Shown one piece after another: positions 24,666-34,196 of a DNA stretch of 64,000 nt. The position numbers and the translations under genes are program-made. Origin of the DNA: Hymenobacter jeongseonensis (GTDB lineage: Bacteria > Bacteroidota > Bacteroidia > Cytophagales > Hymenobacteraceae); NCBI RefSeq assembly GCF_015694725.1, contig NZ_JADQDQ010000008.1:1-64000 (forward strand), in the 5' to 3' direction. Numbering within the stretch: position 1 is the stretch's first letter; each line of letters starts with the position of its first letter. The notes beneath the pieces were generated by a model that made no database searches, was not told the DNA's origin, and saw only the letters and a program-made list of their open reading frames with translations.

Positions 24666-25136
24666 ATGATGTTCTCAGCCTCCCCGCAATTTGATGCTTT
24701 GCCCAGCCCGGCGGCGCCCCTCAACCAGCCCACTGGTGAGATGGAGGAAGCCGTTGTACCGCATCGCAATTTGAAAGCAGGGCTGCCCCACCAGCGCATC
24801 CGCGGAGCCGTTGCCACAACCGCCACTAGGCTGCTGCCGCTGGTAGCCCTGCTCGACACGATTCAGCCAGCGGTCGACCAGGAATCGGTGTTTCGTACCC
24901 GAAAAAAGAAAATCAAGCTGCACTTGGCGGAGGCTTACGCCGAGCTGCAAACCGAACGGCCCCGACGCCAAGCCCTAAGCCATGCTTTTCAAACGCTAGC
25001 CGAACTGGTGCTCGAAGAAACCCGCGACATCAGCCGCGATGAGCTGAAGCAAGCGGCCAAAGAAGTGGTTTTGGCAACGCTCAAAAACGCGCCGGCCCTC
25101 ATCAACATTGCGCACCAAGCCCGGCTGCTATCTTAA
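24666..25136 (+). CDS. Hypothetical charged helical protein
   Basis: 156 residues from the ATG at 24666, placed just after a promoter-like motif; a longer frame back to 24555 runs through that promoter and is unlikely. No signal peptide. The first 40 residues are Pro-rich and probably disordered. The remainder is helical and charged (RTRKKKIKLHLAEAYAELQTERPRRQALSHAFQTLAELVLEE, then LKQAAKEVVLATLKNAPALINIAHQARLL). Such Arg/Lys-rich helices might bind nucleic acid or a partner, but no family was recognised. Confidence 0.6.
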   Translation: MMFSASPQFDALPSPAAPLNQPTGEMEEAVVPHRNLKAGLPHQRIRGAVATTATRLLPLVALLDTIQPAVDQESVFRTRKKKIKLHLAEAYAELQTERPRRQALSHAFQTLAELVLEETRDISRDELKQAAKEVVLATLKNAPALINIAHQARLLS

Positions 25137-25250
25137 TAGTGGTTCAGTAATGATTTCCCTGTGCAGGCAAAGGCAGCTAGGCGTGGCGTGAATTGCCCCG
25201 CTTAAATCCGTGTGAAACTTGCCGTTGCGCTGTACATTCTAACAAAGCAT

Positions 25251-25877
25251 TTACCCCAGTCGCTCCTGGAACGCGGCCAGAAACTGCCCCACATGGTGCC
25301 CATCGGCCAAGCCGTGGTGGATGTTGATGGATACGGGCATGAGCGTAGCCCCGTCCTCCAGGTAGGTTTGGCCTACCGAAATCTTGGGGCAGCTGTCGGG
25401 GTGGCCGAAGCTGCGGGCGTGGCTCAGCCCCGTGAAGCGCACCCACGGAATGGCCGAGAAGTGAATGACATCGGGCCGGCCGGTCTGTTCGTTCAAGCGT
25501 AGGCCCTGGCTGGCTTGCACGGCCGCGATTTCGGCGTTGGCGGCGGGCAGGAAGTCCGCTAGTTCGTCGTGGTGCTCGATAAAGGAAAACCCAAACGTGT
25601 TATCGGCCCGGCCGATGGTGGCCGAGGCGTGGATGCGGTCGTAGCAGTACACCTGCCCGTCTTCAATGCGGTAGCGAAAGGCCTCCACTTGGTTCACCGC
25701 CTGCAAGGCCGCGTGCAGATAATACAGGAAAAACGGCACCCCGAGTCGCTTGGCTTCGGCCAGAGCGCGGGTGCAGTTGACGGTGGCCACTAGGCCGAAG
25801 AAAGGCTCCTCAAACGCGGAGAAGAAGGCAAAATGCTCGCGCCGGTTCCAGCTGGCTTGGTCAATAAGGTGCTTCAT
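25251..25877 (-). CDS. Chloramphenicol acetyltransferase-like protein (CAT superfamily)
   Basis: 208 residues from the ATG at 25877; classic CAT enzymes have about 213-219. It begins WNRREHFAFFSAFEEPFFGL as in type A CATs and has the conserved middle (FFLYYLHAALQAVNQVEAFRYRIEDGQV). The active-site motif is INIHHGLADGHHV, with the catalytic histidine at 187/188 and the structural Asp in ADG. It transfers acetyl from acetyl-CoA to a hydroxyl acceptor. Whether chloramphenicol is the real substrate is unproven. No mobile element is adjacent, so it looks like a resident gene. Confidence 0.87.
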   Translation of the reverse strand: MKHLIDQASWNRREHFAFFSAFEEPFFGLVATVNCTRALAEAKRLGVPFFLYYLHAALQAVNQVEAFRYRIEDGQVYCYDRIHASATIGRADNTFGFSFIEHHDELADFLPAANAEIAAVQASQGLRLNEQTGRPDVIHFSAIPWVRFTGLSHARSFGHPDSCPKISVGQTYLEDGATLMPVSINIHHGLADGHHVGQFLAAFQERLG

Positions 25878-26104
25878 GGGCCGGCAAAGGTCGGCAGGGT
25901 GGGCGCTATACAAAACTGTAACTGGCGCGAGTTTGGGAGCAGCTGTGCCTCGTGTCTGGGCATCGGCCGAAGCTGTGCCTCGCAGCAGAACGACTCTCAT
26001 CAGGCCTATAACCCAGCCTGACGCAAATTTGCCGCCTTGCGGCAGCTAAGGCGATGCCTCCACCGCATGATTAGTCACGAGTTATGGCTGGGCCAAAACG
26101 CGCG

Positions 26105-26566
26105 TTAATTTGGGGGCTGCCGAGAATCGAGCAAGCGGCGGTGGTAGTTGATTTGGCCCAGGTGATACCCCAAGTGAGTGGCCAGATGAACGAGCATAAA
26201 CTCGGTTGAAGTCTTCTGCTCAAACACCAGAAGGGAGTATTCCTGCGCCAGCCTCTCGGGTGCTAGGTGGGCTAGCGCCTCATCCACGATGCGGCTCGTT
26301 TCTCCCAGCTTCTCCAGCAGCTGGAGCCGGGGAATGTTTCTGAGAGAGAATTCCAGCTCACGGTGCCGGGTGTAAGCTCTGCCACCCAACTCGGCCCCGA
26401 TGTAGGTGTTTAGATTGCCGATGAGGTGCAGGCTCAGGTTGCCTGCGGAATTGGCAATTCCCTTGTCAACGCGCCAGATGCTTTGCTCGTCGCGGTAGGA
26501 AGAGAGTTCTTGTTGCACCCGTTTTAGGTCGCGTTGGAAAAGCAGGCGCAAGGTGTCGGTGAGCAT
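26105..26566 (-). CDS. DinB superfamily protein (DUF1572-like)
   Basis: 153 residues from the ATG at 26566 (MLTDTLRLLFQRDL). It forms a four-helix bundle with the typical metal-binding histidines: one in LSLHLIGNLNTYI and two in HLATHLGYHLGQINYHRRLL. The order and spacing match the DinB/YfiT fold, specifically the DUF1572 subgroup. Members act as metal-dependent thiol transferases or are uncharacterised. It shares its strand with the DUF1444 gene but is separated by about 290 bases. Confidence 0.8.
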   Translation of the reverse strand: MLTDTLRLLFQRDLKRVQQELSSYRDEQSIWRVDKGIANSAGNLSLHLIGNLNTYIGAELGGRAYTRHRELEFSLRNIPRLQLLEKLGETSRIVDEALAHLAPERLAQEYSLLVFEQKTSTEFMLVHLATHLGYHLGQINYHRRLLDSRQPPN

Positions 26567-26790
26567 AGGAGACGGAGGAGTCGCTGGTAACGGGCGATTC
26601 CGGTTTTCTGGGCAAATACGCAATACTGCTGCGGTAATGGTTTGCCGCTCACTGACTGGGCTACTCCGCTGGCGCCTAGACGCCTAATGCAATATCAGAC
26701 AGTTTTGGGTTTGTAAGTGTAAGTTCAATAAACAAGCATCCCCCAAGCCGCTGCCGAATCTTCATATCTCCCAGCGCCGCACCCGCCTGG

Positions 26791-26813
26791 CCCCCCCGCC
26801 CGCCCCCGTGCCC
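26791..26813 (-). other. G-quadruplex-forming motif
   Basis: On the minus strand there are four G-runs of 3, 5, 3 and 7 bases with loops of 3, 1 and 1 bases. It lies in the roughly 290-base gap between the DUF1444 and DinB genes, on the strand of their transcripts. The rest of this gap holds nothing recognisable. Confidence 0.55.
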
Positions 26814-26860
26814 TTGGTGCCTCTTAGAGCCGCTGAGGAAGCTTGGCATGTCTTGAGTTA

Positions 26861-27703
26861 CTATTCAAATTTCAAAAACTTCTTGCCATTCCATCTGAAT
26901 AAAGAAGGAGAAACTTGATATGACCCCGAGTCATAAGATTGCTGAGCTTCGGCTTTCAGCCATTTGAGGTTAGCCTTGTCTTTACTCCCAGTAACGAGCA
27001 ACATATCTCGATTTGGAATTGCAACAACTATGTCTCCTTTCACCTCAAAATTATTTTGTGACCAAATGAAGTTTAGTAAAATCAAACTTGCTTCATAGTC
27101 GCCACCGGCTGTTACCATATATCTTCCGTTATCCCCTGTTTTTTTAATATTGGGCAGCTTTCTTTCTAAGTTAGTCAGTGCTATTCCCTGTGCCGAATCC
27201 TGACTGATATTTAGCTTTTGGAAATTCTCCTGAGTAAAGTAGTGAATGCCGTGCTCCTTGTCTTCTGCAAAAACGATTAATAATTTATCGTTGTATTGCT
27301 GATAAACAACAGTAGGTTTTATAGAGTCACTAGCTTCTCCTAATTGGCCAATATCGTTGAGGAAACTAGTGGGTTTAATCACAGGAATGATGTAATTAAC
27401 ATCTACGGCTTCGCTTTCTTGATATAGCTCATGAGCTGTCTGTGAGAACTTCTTTAAGACTTGTTCAATCGAATCAGGTTCTAAAGTATATTCTCGATAC
27501 GCGTTGTCAGGAAAATGCCTATAATCTTTCCCTTTATACTTTGCTGTAATTCCTAAATCAGGAGAAAGACTGTAGATGACTCCTGGATTGTCCTTTTTAA
27601 GAACCAATAAATATTCTTCCGCAAACTCCTTTTCTGTCAGCATTTCTTTTTTGTGAGTGCATGCACTGAGAATTAATGAAGCAGCAAGTATCCAGTATTT
27701 CAT
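26861..27703 (-). CDS. DUF1444 family lipoprotein, AT-rich
   Basis: 280 residues from the ATG at 27703. The signal peptide ends in lipobox ILSAC, so it is a lipoprotein. The mature part follows the DUF1444 (YtpQ-like) plan: LTEKEFAEEYLLVLKK, a central YIIPVIKPTSFLNDI, IHYFTQENFQKLNIS, then NLERKLPNI and a C-terminal strand pair IVVAIPNRDMLLVTGS. Codon and base use are clearly more AT-rich than the flanking genes, pointing to recent transfer. A hairpin terminator lies between it and icmF. Function unknown. Confidence 0.75.
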   Translation of the reverse strand: MKYWILAASLILSACTHKKEMLTEKEFAEEYLLVLKKDNPGVIYSLSPDLGITAKYKGKDYRHFPDNAYREYTLEPDSIEQVLKKFSQTAHELYQESEAVDVNYIIPVIKPTSFLNDIGQLGEASDSIKPTVVYQQYNDKLLIVFAEDKEHGIHYFTQENFQKLNISQDSAQGIALTNLERKLPNIKKTGDNGRYMVTAGGDYEASLILLNFIWSQNNFEVKGDIVVAIPNRDMLLVTGSKDKANLKWLKAEAQQSYDSGSYQVSPSLFRWNGKKFLKFE

Positions 27704-27721
27704 GGGTATCAAGTACAAAGA

Positions 27722-27753
27722 AAAACGGGCTGCTAGTTGTAGCAGCCCGTTTT
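27722..27753. terminator. Hairpin terminator between icmF and the DUF1444 gene
   Basis: Fourteen-base arms (AAAACGGGCTGCTA / TAGCAGCCCGTTTT) with a GTTG loop, immediately downstream of the icmF stop on its strand. Confidence 0.85.
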
Positions 27754-27774
27754 AATTAATCAGAAAAGCTAACC

Positions 27775-30700
27775 CTACATATTGCGCCGGTACTGCCCAC
27801 CGACCTCAAACAGTGCGTTGGTAATCTGGCCGAGCGAGCAGTACTTCACCGTTTCCATGAGCTCGGCGAAGAGGTTGCCGTTGGCCACGGCTACTTGCTG
27901 GAGCTGCTTGAGGCGCGCCGGGGCCTGGTCGGCGTTGCGCTGGTGCAGCAGCTGGAGCATGTCGATTTGGTACTGCTTTTCCTCCTCCGTAGCCCGGATA
28001 ACTTCGGCCGGCACCACCGTGGGCGAGCCCTTCGATGAGAGGAAGGTATTCACCCCGATGATGGGGTACTCGCCGGTGTGCTTCAGCATCTCGTAGTGCA
28101 TGCTTTCCTCCTGGATTTTGCCGCGCTGGTACATGGTTTCCATGGCCCCGAGCACGCCGCCGCGCTCCGTGATGCGGTCGAATTCGAGCAGCACCGCCTC
28201 TTCCACCAGGTCGGTCAGCTCCTCGATGATGAAGGAGCCTTGCAGCGGGTTCTCGTTTTTGGCCAGCCCTAGCTCGCGGTTGATGATGAGCTGAATGGCC
28301 ATGGCCCGGCGCACCGATTCCTCGGTGGGCGTGGTGATGGCTTCGTCGTAGGCGTTGGTGTGCAGGGAGTTGCAGTTGTCGTAGATGGCATATAGTGCCT
28401 GCAGCGTGGTGCGAATGTCGTTGAAGTCGATTTCCTGGGCGTGCAGGCTGCGGCCCGACGTCTGGATGTGGTACTTCAGCATCTGGCTGCGGGCGTCGGC
28501 GCCGTACTTCAGCTTCATGGCCTTGGCCCAGATGCGGCGCGCCACCCGCCCAATCACGGCGTACTCCGGGTCGATGCCGTTGGAGAAAAAGAAGCTCAGG
28601 TTCGGCGCGAAGTCGTTCACGCTCATGCCCCGGCTCACGTAGTATTCCACGAACGTGAAGCCGTTGCTCAGCGTGAGGGCCAGCTGCGTAATCGGGTTGG
28701 CCCCCGCCTCGGCAATGTGGTAGCCGGAGATGGACACGGAGTAGAAATTCCGCACCTTCTCGGTGATGAAATACTCCTGCACGTCGCCCATTAGGCGCAG
28801 CGCAAATTCGGTGCTGAAAATGCAGGTGTTCTGGGCTTGGTCTTCCTTCAGAATGTCGGCCTGCACGGTGCCGCGCACCTGCGTCAGCGTCTTGGCCTTG
28901 ATGGCGGCGTACACGTCGGCGGGCAGCACGTCCTCGCCCGTCACGCCAAGCAGGAGCAGGCCGAGGCCGTCGTTGCCGGCCGGCAACTCGCCCTGGTAGC
29001 GGGGCCGGGGCTGGCCTTTAGCCGCAAACAGTGCGTCAATCTTGGCGTTGACTTCGTCCGTCAGCTCGTGCTCCTTAATATACAGCTCACACTGCTGGTC
29101 GATGGCCGCGTTCATGAAAAACGCGGCCAGCGTAGCCGCCGGGCCGTTTATCGTCATCGAAACCGACGTGCTGGGATTGGCCAGGTTGAAGCCCGAATAC
29201 AGCTTCTTGGCATCGTCGAGGCAGGCGATACTCACGCCCGCGTTACCGATTTTGCCATAAATATCGGGCCGCAGGTCTGGGTCCTCACCATAAAGGGTTA
29301 CGGAATCGAAGGCCGTGCTCAGGCGCTTGGCGGGCAGGCCCATGCTCACGTAGTGGAAGCGGCGGTTGGTGCGCTCCGGCCCGCCCTCGCCGGCAAACAT
29401 GCGGGTCGGGTCCTCGCCCTCGCGCTTGAAGGGAAACACGCCGGCCGTGTAGGGAAACTCACCGGGGAAGTTCTCCTGCATGGCCCAGCGCAGCCGGTCG
29501 CCCCAGCCCGTATAGCGCGGCACCGAAACCTTCGGAATCATATTGCCGGAAAGCGACTTGGTGTGCGTCTGCACCCGGATTTCCTTGCCCCGCACCGAGT
29601 ACACGTACTCCAGATTGCGGTAGTTCTGAAGAGTGCCTTCCCAATTCTCCAGAATGGCCTGGCTGTCGGCATCGAGGCGGCGGAGCTGCGTCTGCTTGTT
29701 TTTGCCGAACTCCACCACGGTGCCTTCGGGGCTCTTTTTGTCGGCGCGGTAGTGCTCTTCCAGCTTGGCGAAGGCGCCGGCTACTTCCGCAATGTTGGCC
29801 TGCTCGCGCACGCGCTGGTCGTAGGCGCGGTTGCTTTCGGCAATCTCGGAGAGGTAGCGGGTGCGGTGCGGCGGGATAATGTAAATCTTCTCCGAATCCT
29901 CGGCGCTGGTTTCCAGGTGCGAGGCGTACGTAGCGCCGGTCTTCGTTTCCAGCATCTTCAGCACCGCCCGGTACAGCCGGTTCATGCCGGGGTCGTTGAA
30001 CTGCGAGGCTATTGTGCCGAACACCGGCATCTGGTCCGTGGGCGTGTCCCATAGGCCGTGGTTGCGCTGGTACTGCTTGCGCACGTCGCGCAGTGCATCC
30101 AACGCCCCGCGCTTGTCGAACTTGTTCAGCGCAATGACGTCGGCAAAATCGAGCATATCGATTTTCTCCAGCTGCGTGGCCGCGCCGTACTCGGGCGTCA
30201 TCACGTAGAGGCTGGCGTCGGAGTGCTCGATGATTTCGGTGTCGGACTGACCAATGCCGGAGGTTTCGAGGATAATGAGGTCGTAGTTGGCGGCGCGCAC
30301 CACGTCCACGGCGTCCTGCACATACTTGCTCAGGGCTAGGTTGCTCTGGCGCGTGGCCAGGCTGCGCATGTACACCCGCGGCGAGTTGATGGCATTCATC
30401 CGAATGCGGTCGCCGAGCAGCGCGCCGCCGGTCTTGCGCTTGCTGGGGTCGACGGAGATGATGGCAATGGTCTTGTCCGGGAAGTCCATTAAAAACCGCC
30501 GCACCAGCTCATCCACGAGGCTGGATTTGCCCGCGCCGCCCGTGCCCGTGATGCCGAGGATAGGTGCTTTATGACCGGAGTTCAGCGTTTGGTTCTGGTT
30601 GTTTTCGCCCATTTTGAAATCGGCTACCAGCTCGTTTTTCACCCGCTCAAACTCCTCGGGAAAATTCTCAGCGGCCGAAATCAAACGGCCGATGCTGCGG

Positions 30701-31191
30701 GCGTCCTTCTCCTTTACGTGGTCGGCTTCGCCGTTCAGGTTCTGCCCAGTCGGAAAGTCGGCCTGCTCCAGCAGGTTGTTAATCATCCCTTGCAGGCCCA
30801 TAGCGCGGCCATCGTCCGGCGAATAAATGCGGGTGATGCCGTAGCCTTGCAGCTCGGCAATCTCGGTGGGCAGAATCACGCCGCCGCCGCCGCCGAAGAT
30901 TTTGATGTGGCCTGCGCCGCGCTCCTTCAGCAGGTCGTGCATGTACTTGAAGTACTCATTATGCCCGCCCTGGTAGCTGGTGATGGCAATGGCCTGAGCG
31001 TCTTCCTGAATGGCGCAATCCACGATTTCCTGCACCGAGCGGTTGTGCCCGAGGTGAATCACCTCCGCGCCGCTGCTCTGGATAATGCGGCGCATGATGT
31101 TGATGGCCGCGTCGTGGCCGTCGAACAGCGCGGCAGCAGTTACAATACGAACGTGATTTTTGGGCTTGTAGGGCGCAACAGGAGCTTGCAT
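27775..31191 (-). CDS. icmF: Fused adenosylcobalamin-dependent isobutyryl-CoA mutase (IcmF)
   Basis: 1138 residues in one chain. Residues about 13-140 are the B12-binding domain, with the cobalt ligand His26 in FDGHDAA. Residues about 205-420 are the MeaB-like G-protein chaperone, with Walker [10 protein letters not shown] at 215-223. The mutase barrel covers about 560-1138. This order (B12, G-protein, mutase) defines IcmF rather than methylmalonyl-CoA mutase. GVFPFKR replaces the Tyr-containing segment typical of methylmalonyl-CoA mutases, again fitting IcmF. It interconverts isobutyryl- and butyryl-CoA, possibly pivalyl-CoA. Confidence 0.93.
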   Translation of the reverse strand: MQAPVAPYKPKNHVRIVTAAALFDGHDAAINIMRRIIQSSGAEVIHLGHNRSVQEIVDCAIQEDAQAIAITSYQGGHNEYFKYMHDLLKERGAGHIKIFGGGGGVILPTEIAELQGYGITRIYSPDDGRAMGLQGMINNLLEQADFPTGQNLNGEADHVKEKDARSIGRLISAAENFPEEFERVKNELVADFKMGENNQNQTLNSGHKAPILGITGTGGAGKSSLVDELVRRFLMDFPDKTIAIISVDPSKRKTGGALLGDRIRMNAINSPRVYMRSLATRQSNLALSKYVQDAVDVVRAANYDLIILETSGIGQSDTEIIEHSDASLYVMTPEYGAATQLEKIDMLDFADVIALNKFDKRGALDALRDVRKQYQRNHGLWDTPTDQMPVFGTIASQFNDPGMNRLYRAVLKMLETKTGATYASHLETSAEDSEKIYIIPPHRTRYLSEIAESNRAYDQRVREQANIAEVAGAFAKLEEHYRADKKSPEGTVVEFGKNKQTQLRRLDADSQAILENWEGTLQNYRNLEYVYSVRGKEIRVQTHTKSLSGNMIPKVSVPRYTGWGDRLRWAMQENFPGEFPYTAGVFPFKREGEDPTRMFAGEGGPERTNRRFHYVSMGLPAKRLSTAFDSVTLYGEDPDLRPDIYGKIGNAGVSIACLDDAKKLYSGFNLANPSTSVSMTINGPAATLAAFFMNAAIDQQCELYIKEHELTDEVNAKIDALFAAKGQPRPRYQGELPAGNDGLGLLLLGVTGEDVLPADVYAAIKAKTLTQVRGTVQADILKEDQAQNTCIFSTEFALRLMGDVQEYFITEKVRNFYSVSISGYHIAEAGANPITQLALTLSNGFTFVEYYVSRGMSVNDFAPNLSFFFSNGIDPEYAVIGRVARRIWAKAMKLKYGADARSQMLKYHIQTSGRSLHAQEIDFNDIRTTLQALYAIYDNCNSLHTNAYDEAITTPTEESVRRAMAIQLIINRELGLAKNENPLQGSFIIEELTDLVEEAVLLEFDRITERGGVLGAMETMYQRGKIQEESMHYEMLKHTGEYPIIGVNTFLSSKGSPTVVPAEVIRATEEEKQYQIDMLQLLHQRNADQAPARLKQLQQVAVANGNLFAELMETVKYCSLGQITNALFEVGGQYRRNM

Positions 31192-31239
31192 AAGCAGGGG
31201 AGTAGCGAGTGGGAATTTGACGGGGTGAAGGTACGAAAG

Positions 31240-31270
31240 AAGCCCCGGCGCGGTGGCACCGGGGCTTTTT
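31240..31270 (-). terminator. Hairpin AAGCCCCGG / CCGGGGCTT
   Basis: Nine-base arms with a 10-base loop between the start of icmF and the end of the next minus-strand gene. It would terminate the latter. Confidence 0.65.
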
Positions 31271-31289
31271 GTAGAACGTTATTCGAACG

Positions 31290-32312
31290 TTAGTCGTGCT
31301 GTTGTACGGCCAGATACATGCTCAGATTCATTGGAAAAATGCGCCAATCGGCTTCACTTTTTTTGCGCACAAGCGCTCGATGCCCCACCGAGGGAAAAGC
31401 GGCTTGGCCGCCAAACACCCCGTTTTCAGGGGCCAGCCTTTCGCCATGCAGCCATTGGAAGCCCACCGCGACGGTCTGTCCTTTGCGCAACTGAATGTTG
31501 TAGGCGTGCAAATACAAGCTAATCCAGCCGGTTTGCTGGCTGGCCAGGGTAAACTGGATGTCGTCGGTAAGCAACTGCCGCCCGGGGCGGTCATCGACCA
31601 TTTCATAGAGTTTAAACCGGAAGCGAATGGCCTTAAAGTCGTTTTGTTGGACGTGAAAGCGGAAGGTGTCGAGGTAGCAATTCTTGCGCACGGACAAAAG
31701 CGTCGCCAATTCCCTGCCCCGTTCGTCGGTGGCCACGGTCTCGCTGGTATCGCGGGAGTTGGTGGTCCAGTAGGCCAGGCCGCCCACCTCCTTGCGCCCT
31801 AGAATAGCCGGCCTGAGTTGGGAGTGGCGCACCTGCACTTCGCCCAGTGTTTGCGATTGCGGCAGCAGGCGCCACGCGGCCTCACCCCGCCGCAACTGGC
31901 CAACCGTGAGCCGCAGCGCCCGGAACCCGACACAAGAAATAATCACAGAATCGACATCGGGCAAAGCGGCGGGCACTGCAAAAGCGAAGTGGCCGCTGGC
32001 ATTGGCCGTCGAGCCCAGCGCCTTGCCTTTGATGCCCACCGTGGCAAAAGCCACCGGCTGGTCGGAAGCAGCAGCTAGCACCCGGCCAGTCAGCTGCTGG
32101 GCCGCGCTTGCCAGCGTTCCAGCCAGCAGAAACAATAACAATGCAACGCGTATCAACCCAATGTCACGGCCACTCGCTCGTGTTGCCCCAAAATCACGGC
32201 GTAGGGCATCAACCGGTTGGTAGGCTTTAATAATCCGAATCGGTGAGGAAATAGCAGGAACAGAGTAAATAACAAGCAGGGTATTTAGCCGACGAATTGC
32301 AGAGAAAAGCAT
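31290..32312 (-). CDS. Secreted carboxypeptidase-regulatory-like domain protein
   Basis: 340 residues from the ATG at 32312. A TTG at 32156 would start directly on a good signal peptide (LIRVALLLFLLAGTLASAAQ) and may be the true start. After it comes a CarboxypepD_reg-like beta-sandwich (LTGRVLAAASDQPVAFATVGIKG, ANASGHFAFAVP, IISCVGFRALRLTV), as in the plug-side domains of TonB-dependent receptors. No barrel or plug follows; the rest is a beta-rich domain of unknown type ending SMYLAVQQHD. It probably acts in the periplasm or at the surface. Confidence 0.7.
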   Translation of the reverse strand: MLFSAIRRLNTLLVIYSVPAISSPIRIIKAYQPVDALRRDFGATRASGRDIGLIRVALLLFLLAGTLASAAQQLTGRVLAAASDQPVAFATVGIKGKALGSTANASGHFAFAVPAALPDVDSVIISCVGFRALRLTVGQLRRGEAAWRLLPQSQTLGEVQVRHSQLRPAILGRKEVGGLAYWTTNSRDTSETVATDERGRELATLLSVRKNCYLDTFRFHVQQNDFKAIRFRFKLYEMVDDRPGRQLLTDDIQFTLASQQTGWISLYLHAYNIQLRKGQTVAVGFQWLHGERLAPENGVFGGQAAFPSVGHRALVRKKSEADWRIFPMNLSMYLAVQQHD

Positions 32313-32498
32313 ATTGAGCAGTTTGGTTGCCCAGGGGAGGCCACAAACTTGCTCCTTGGTTGCACCGCTGATTTTTCTGAGTACTAACCATTCAAGTAGC
32401 GCAGTATCATTTGTGATTATTAATTACCCGAAATGTGTTTTCGCTTGTTGCAACCGTACCGATGTAGCAAAAAGCAGCGCTAACGGCCGATAACAAGC

Positions 32499-32783
32499 AT
32501 GACCCAATCCGAACTAACAGCCGAAGACATTGACCGCATTATCGAAATGGCGTGGGAAGACCGCACCCCCTTCGAAGCAATAGAGTTGCAGTTCGGATTG
32601 CCCGAATCGGAGGTCATCAAGCTAATGCGTCGCGAAATGAAAGCGTCGTCGTGGCGGATGTGGCGCGCCCGCGTGCAAAACCGCCCCACTAAGCACCGCG
32701 CCATAAGTGCCGTCGATGGTGCGCGTTTCAAGTCGACCTTGCAGAAAAACATCACATTTAACAAAATATCCAAGCGCAAGTAG
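32499..32783 (+). CDS. TIGR03643 (DUF2805) family protein
   Basis: 94 residues. LTAEDIDRIIEMAWEDRTPFEAIELQFGLPESEVIKLMRREMKASSWRMWRARV is a helix-turn-helix-like fold diagnostic of TIGR03643. The C-terminus is basic (KNITFNKISKRK). These small proteins are widespread in Bacteroidota and Proteobacteria; DNA binding is suspected from the fold but not established. It is monocistronic and converges with fdhA, sharing a terminator. Confidence 0.85.
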   Translation: MTQSELTAEDIDRIIEMAWEDRTPFEAIELQFGLPESEVIKLMRREMKASSWRMWRARVQNRPTKHRAISAVDGARFKSTLQKNITFNKISKRK

Positions 32784-32815
32784 AGGCCGCTGGTGAACCA
32801 ACTTCTTGGCGCTTT

Positions 32816-32865
32816 CAAAAGAAAACAGCCGGATTGCCTTTGGGCAGCCCGGCTGTTCTCTTTTG
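32816..32865. terminator. Bidirectional hairpin terminator
   Basis: About 17-base arms (CAAAAGAAAACAGCCGG / CCGGCTGTTCTCTTTTG, one mismatch) with a 16-base loop, between the convergent TIGR03643 and fdhA genes. Confidence 0.8.
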
Positions 32866-32878
32866 AGCTTGTTATAGC

Positions 32879-34105
32879 TTAAGCAGTCGCCTTGGCTTTT
32901 GCTTTGGGCTTAACGTTCGGAATCAGGTTGTGCGGGTTGATTACAAACTTCTTCGCCACGCCGCTGTCAAACTCGGCGTATCCTTCGGGGGCTTGGTCAA
33001 GGGTGATGATTTCCACATTCACGGCTTTAGCAATCTGCACCTTGTCGTACAGAATGGCTTGCATGAGCTGGCGGTTGTAGCTCATCACGGGCGTCTGGCC
33101 GGTGTGGAAAGAGTGGCTCTTGGCCCAGCCCAAACCGAAGCGGATGGACAGGTTACCGGTTTTAGCGGAAACTTCCTTGGCCCCAGGGTCGTCGGTTACA
33201 TATAGGCCGGGAATGCCAATGGAGCCGCCCGCGCGGGTGATTTCCATGAGGGAGTTGAGAACGGCGGCCGGCACTTCGGTTTTGGCCTGGGTGCCGTGGC
33301 CGCTGGCCTCAAAGCCTACGCAGTCGATGGCGCAGTCAATTTCGGGCACGCCCAGAATCTGCGCAATTTGGTCGGCCAAGCTTGCGTCCTCGTTTAAGTC
33401 CACCGTTTCGCAGCCGAACGAGCGGGCGTGCGCTAGGCGCGCCTTGTTCATGTCGCCCACAATCACTACGGCCGCGCCAAGCAACTGCGCCGAAGCGGCA
33501 GCAGCTAAGCCCACGGGGCCCGCACCGGCTACATATACAGTCGCCCCGGGTCCCACGCCCGCCTTCACAGCGCCGTGGAAACCGGTCGGGAAAATGTCGC
33601 TCAGCATAGTCAGGTCGCGGATTTTCTCCATCGCCTGGTCTTTATTGGGGAACTTCAGCAGGTTGAAATCGGCGTAAGGCACCATCACGTACTCGGCCTG
33701 GCCGCCGACCCAGCCGCCCATGTCCACGTAGCCGTAGGCGCCACCGGCGCGGCCTTCGTTCACGGTCAGGCAAATGCCGGTTTTCATCTCCTTGCAGGTG
33801 CGGCAGCGCCCGCAAGCCACGTTGAAGGGCACGGATACTAGGTCCCCTTTTTTGAGGAACTCCACGTCGGCGCCGGCTTCAATCACCTCGCCCGTGATTT
33901 CGTGGCCCAACACCAGCCCGGGTGCCGCCGTGGTCCGGCCGCGCACCATGTGCTGGTCGGAGCCGCAAATATTGGTGGAAACCACCTTCAGAATCACGCC
34001 GTGGACAATTTTCTTGCCCTTGGGATTCTTCAGCTCGGGAAAATCAATGCTCTGAACCTCGACTTTGCCGGGGCCCAGGTATACTACGCCTCTGTTGTCT
34101 GCCAT
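32879..34105 (-). CDS. fdhA: Zinc-dependent formaldehyde dehydrogenase, glutathione-independent type
   Basis: 408 residues from the ATG at 34105, near the 399 of Pseudomonas putida FdhA. Catalytic zinc ligands are Cys47 (ICGSDQH) and His68-Glu69 (GHE). Structural zinc ligands are Cys98, 101, 104 and 112 (CGRCRTCKEMKTGIC). The NAD-binding Rossmann motif is AGAGPVGLAAA. NMRGR-like segment MVRGRTTAAPG is typical of FdhA. It oxidises formaldehyde or other aldehydes with NAD. The C-terminus adds a Lys/Ala tail. It lies 91 bases downstream of a GlcG/HbpS gene on the same strand, so co-expression is likely. Confidence 0.88.
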   Translation of the reverse strand: MADNRGVVYLGPGKVEVQSIDFPELKNPKGKKIVHGVILKVVSTNICGSDQHMVRGRTTAAPGLVLGHEITGEVIEAGADVEFLKKGDLVSVPFNVACGRCRTCKEMKTGICLTVNEGRAGGAYGYVDMGGWVGGQAEYVMVPYADFNLLKFPNKDQAMEKIRDLTMLSDIFPTGFHGAVKAGVGPGATVYVAGAGPVGLAAAASAQLLGAAVVIVGDMNKARLAHARSFGCETVDLNEDASLADQIAQILGVPEIDCAIDCVGFEASGHGTQAKTEVPAAVLNSLMEITRAGGSIGIPGLYVTDDPGAKEVSAKTGNLSIRFGLGWAKSHSFHTGQTPVMSYNRQLMQAILYDKVQIAKAVNVEIITLDQAPEGYAEFDSGVAKKFVINPHNLIPNVKPKAKAKATA

Positions 34106-34140
34106 GATGCTGGGGATTAAAGTGTGAAGGGATGAAAAAA

Positions 34141-34177
34141 GAACGTCATGCCGAGCGATGCCTGACATGACGCTTTA
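34141..34177. repeat. Short degenerate palindrome between hbpS and fdhA
   Basis: CGTCATG and CATGACG arms (7 bases) frame a 15-base centre. The opening GAACGTC resembles the repeat at 49925, so it may be a decayed member of the same family. Weak evidence. Confidence 0.3.
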
Positions 34178-34196
34178 CCTATTCATTCAGTCGGAC

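Noticed and set aside
28837..30054. Plus-strand ORF of 405 codons inside icmF
   Set aside because: It is antisense to the strongly conserved icmF; long shadow frames are common in GC-rich DNA.
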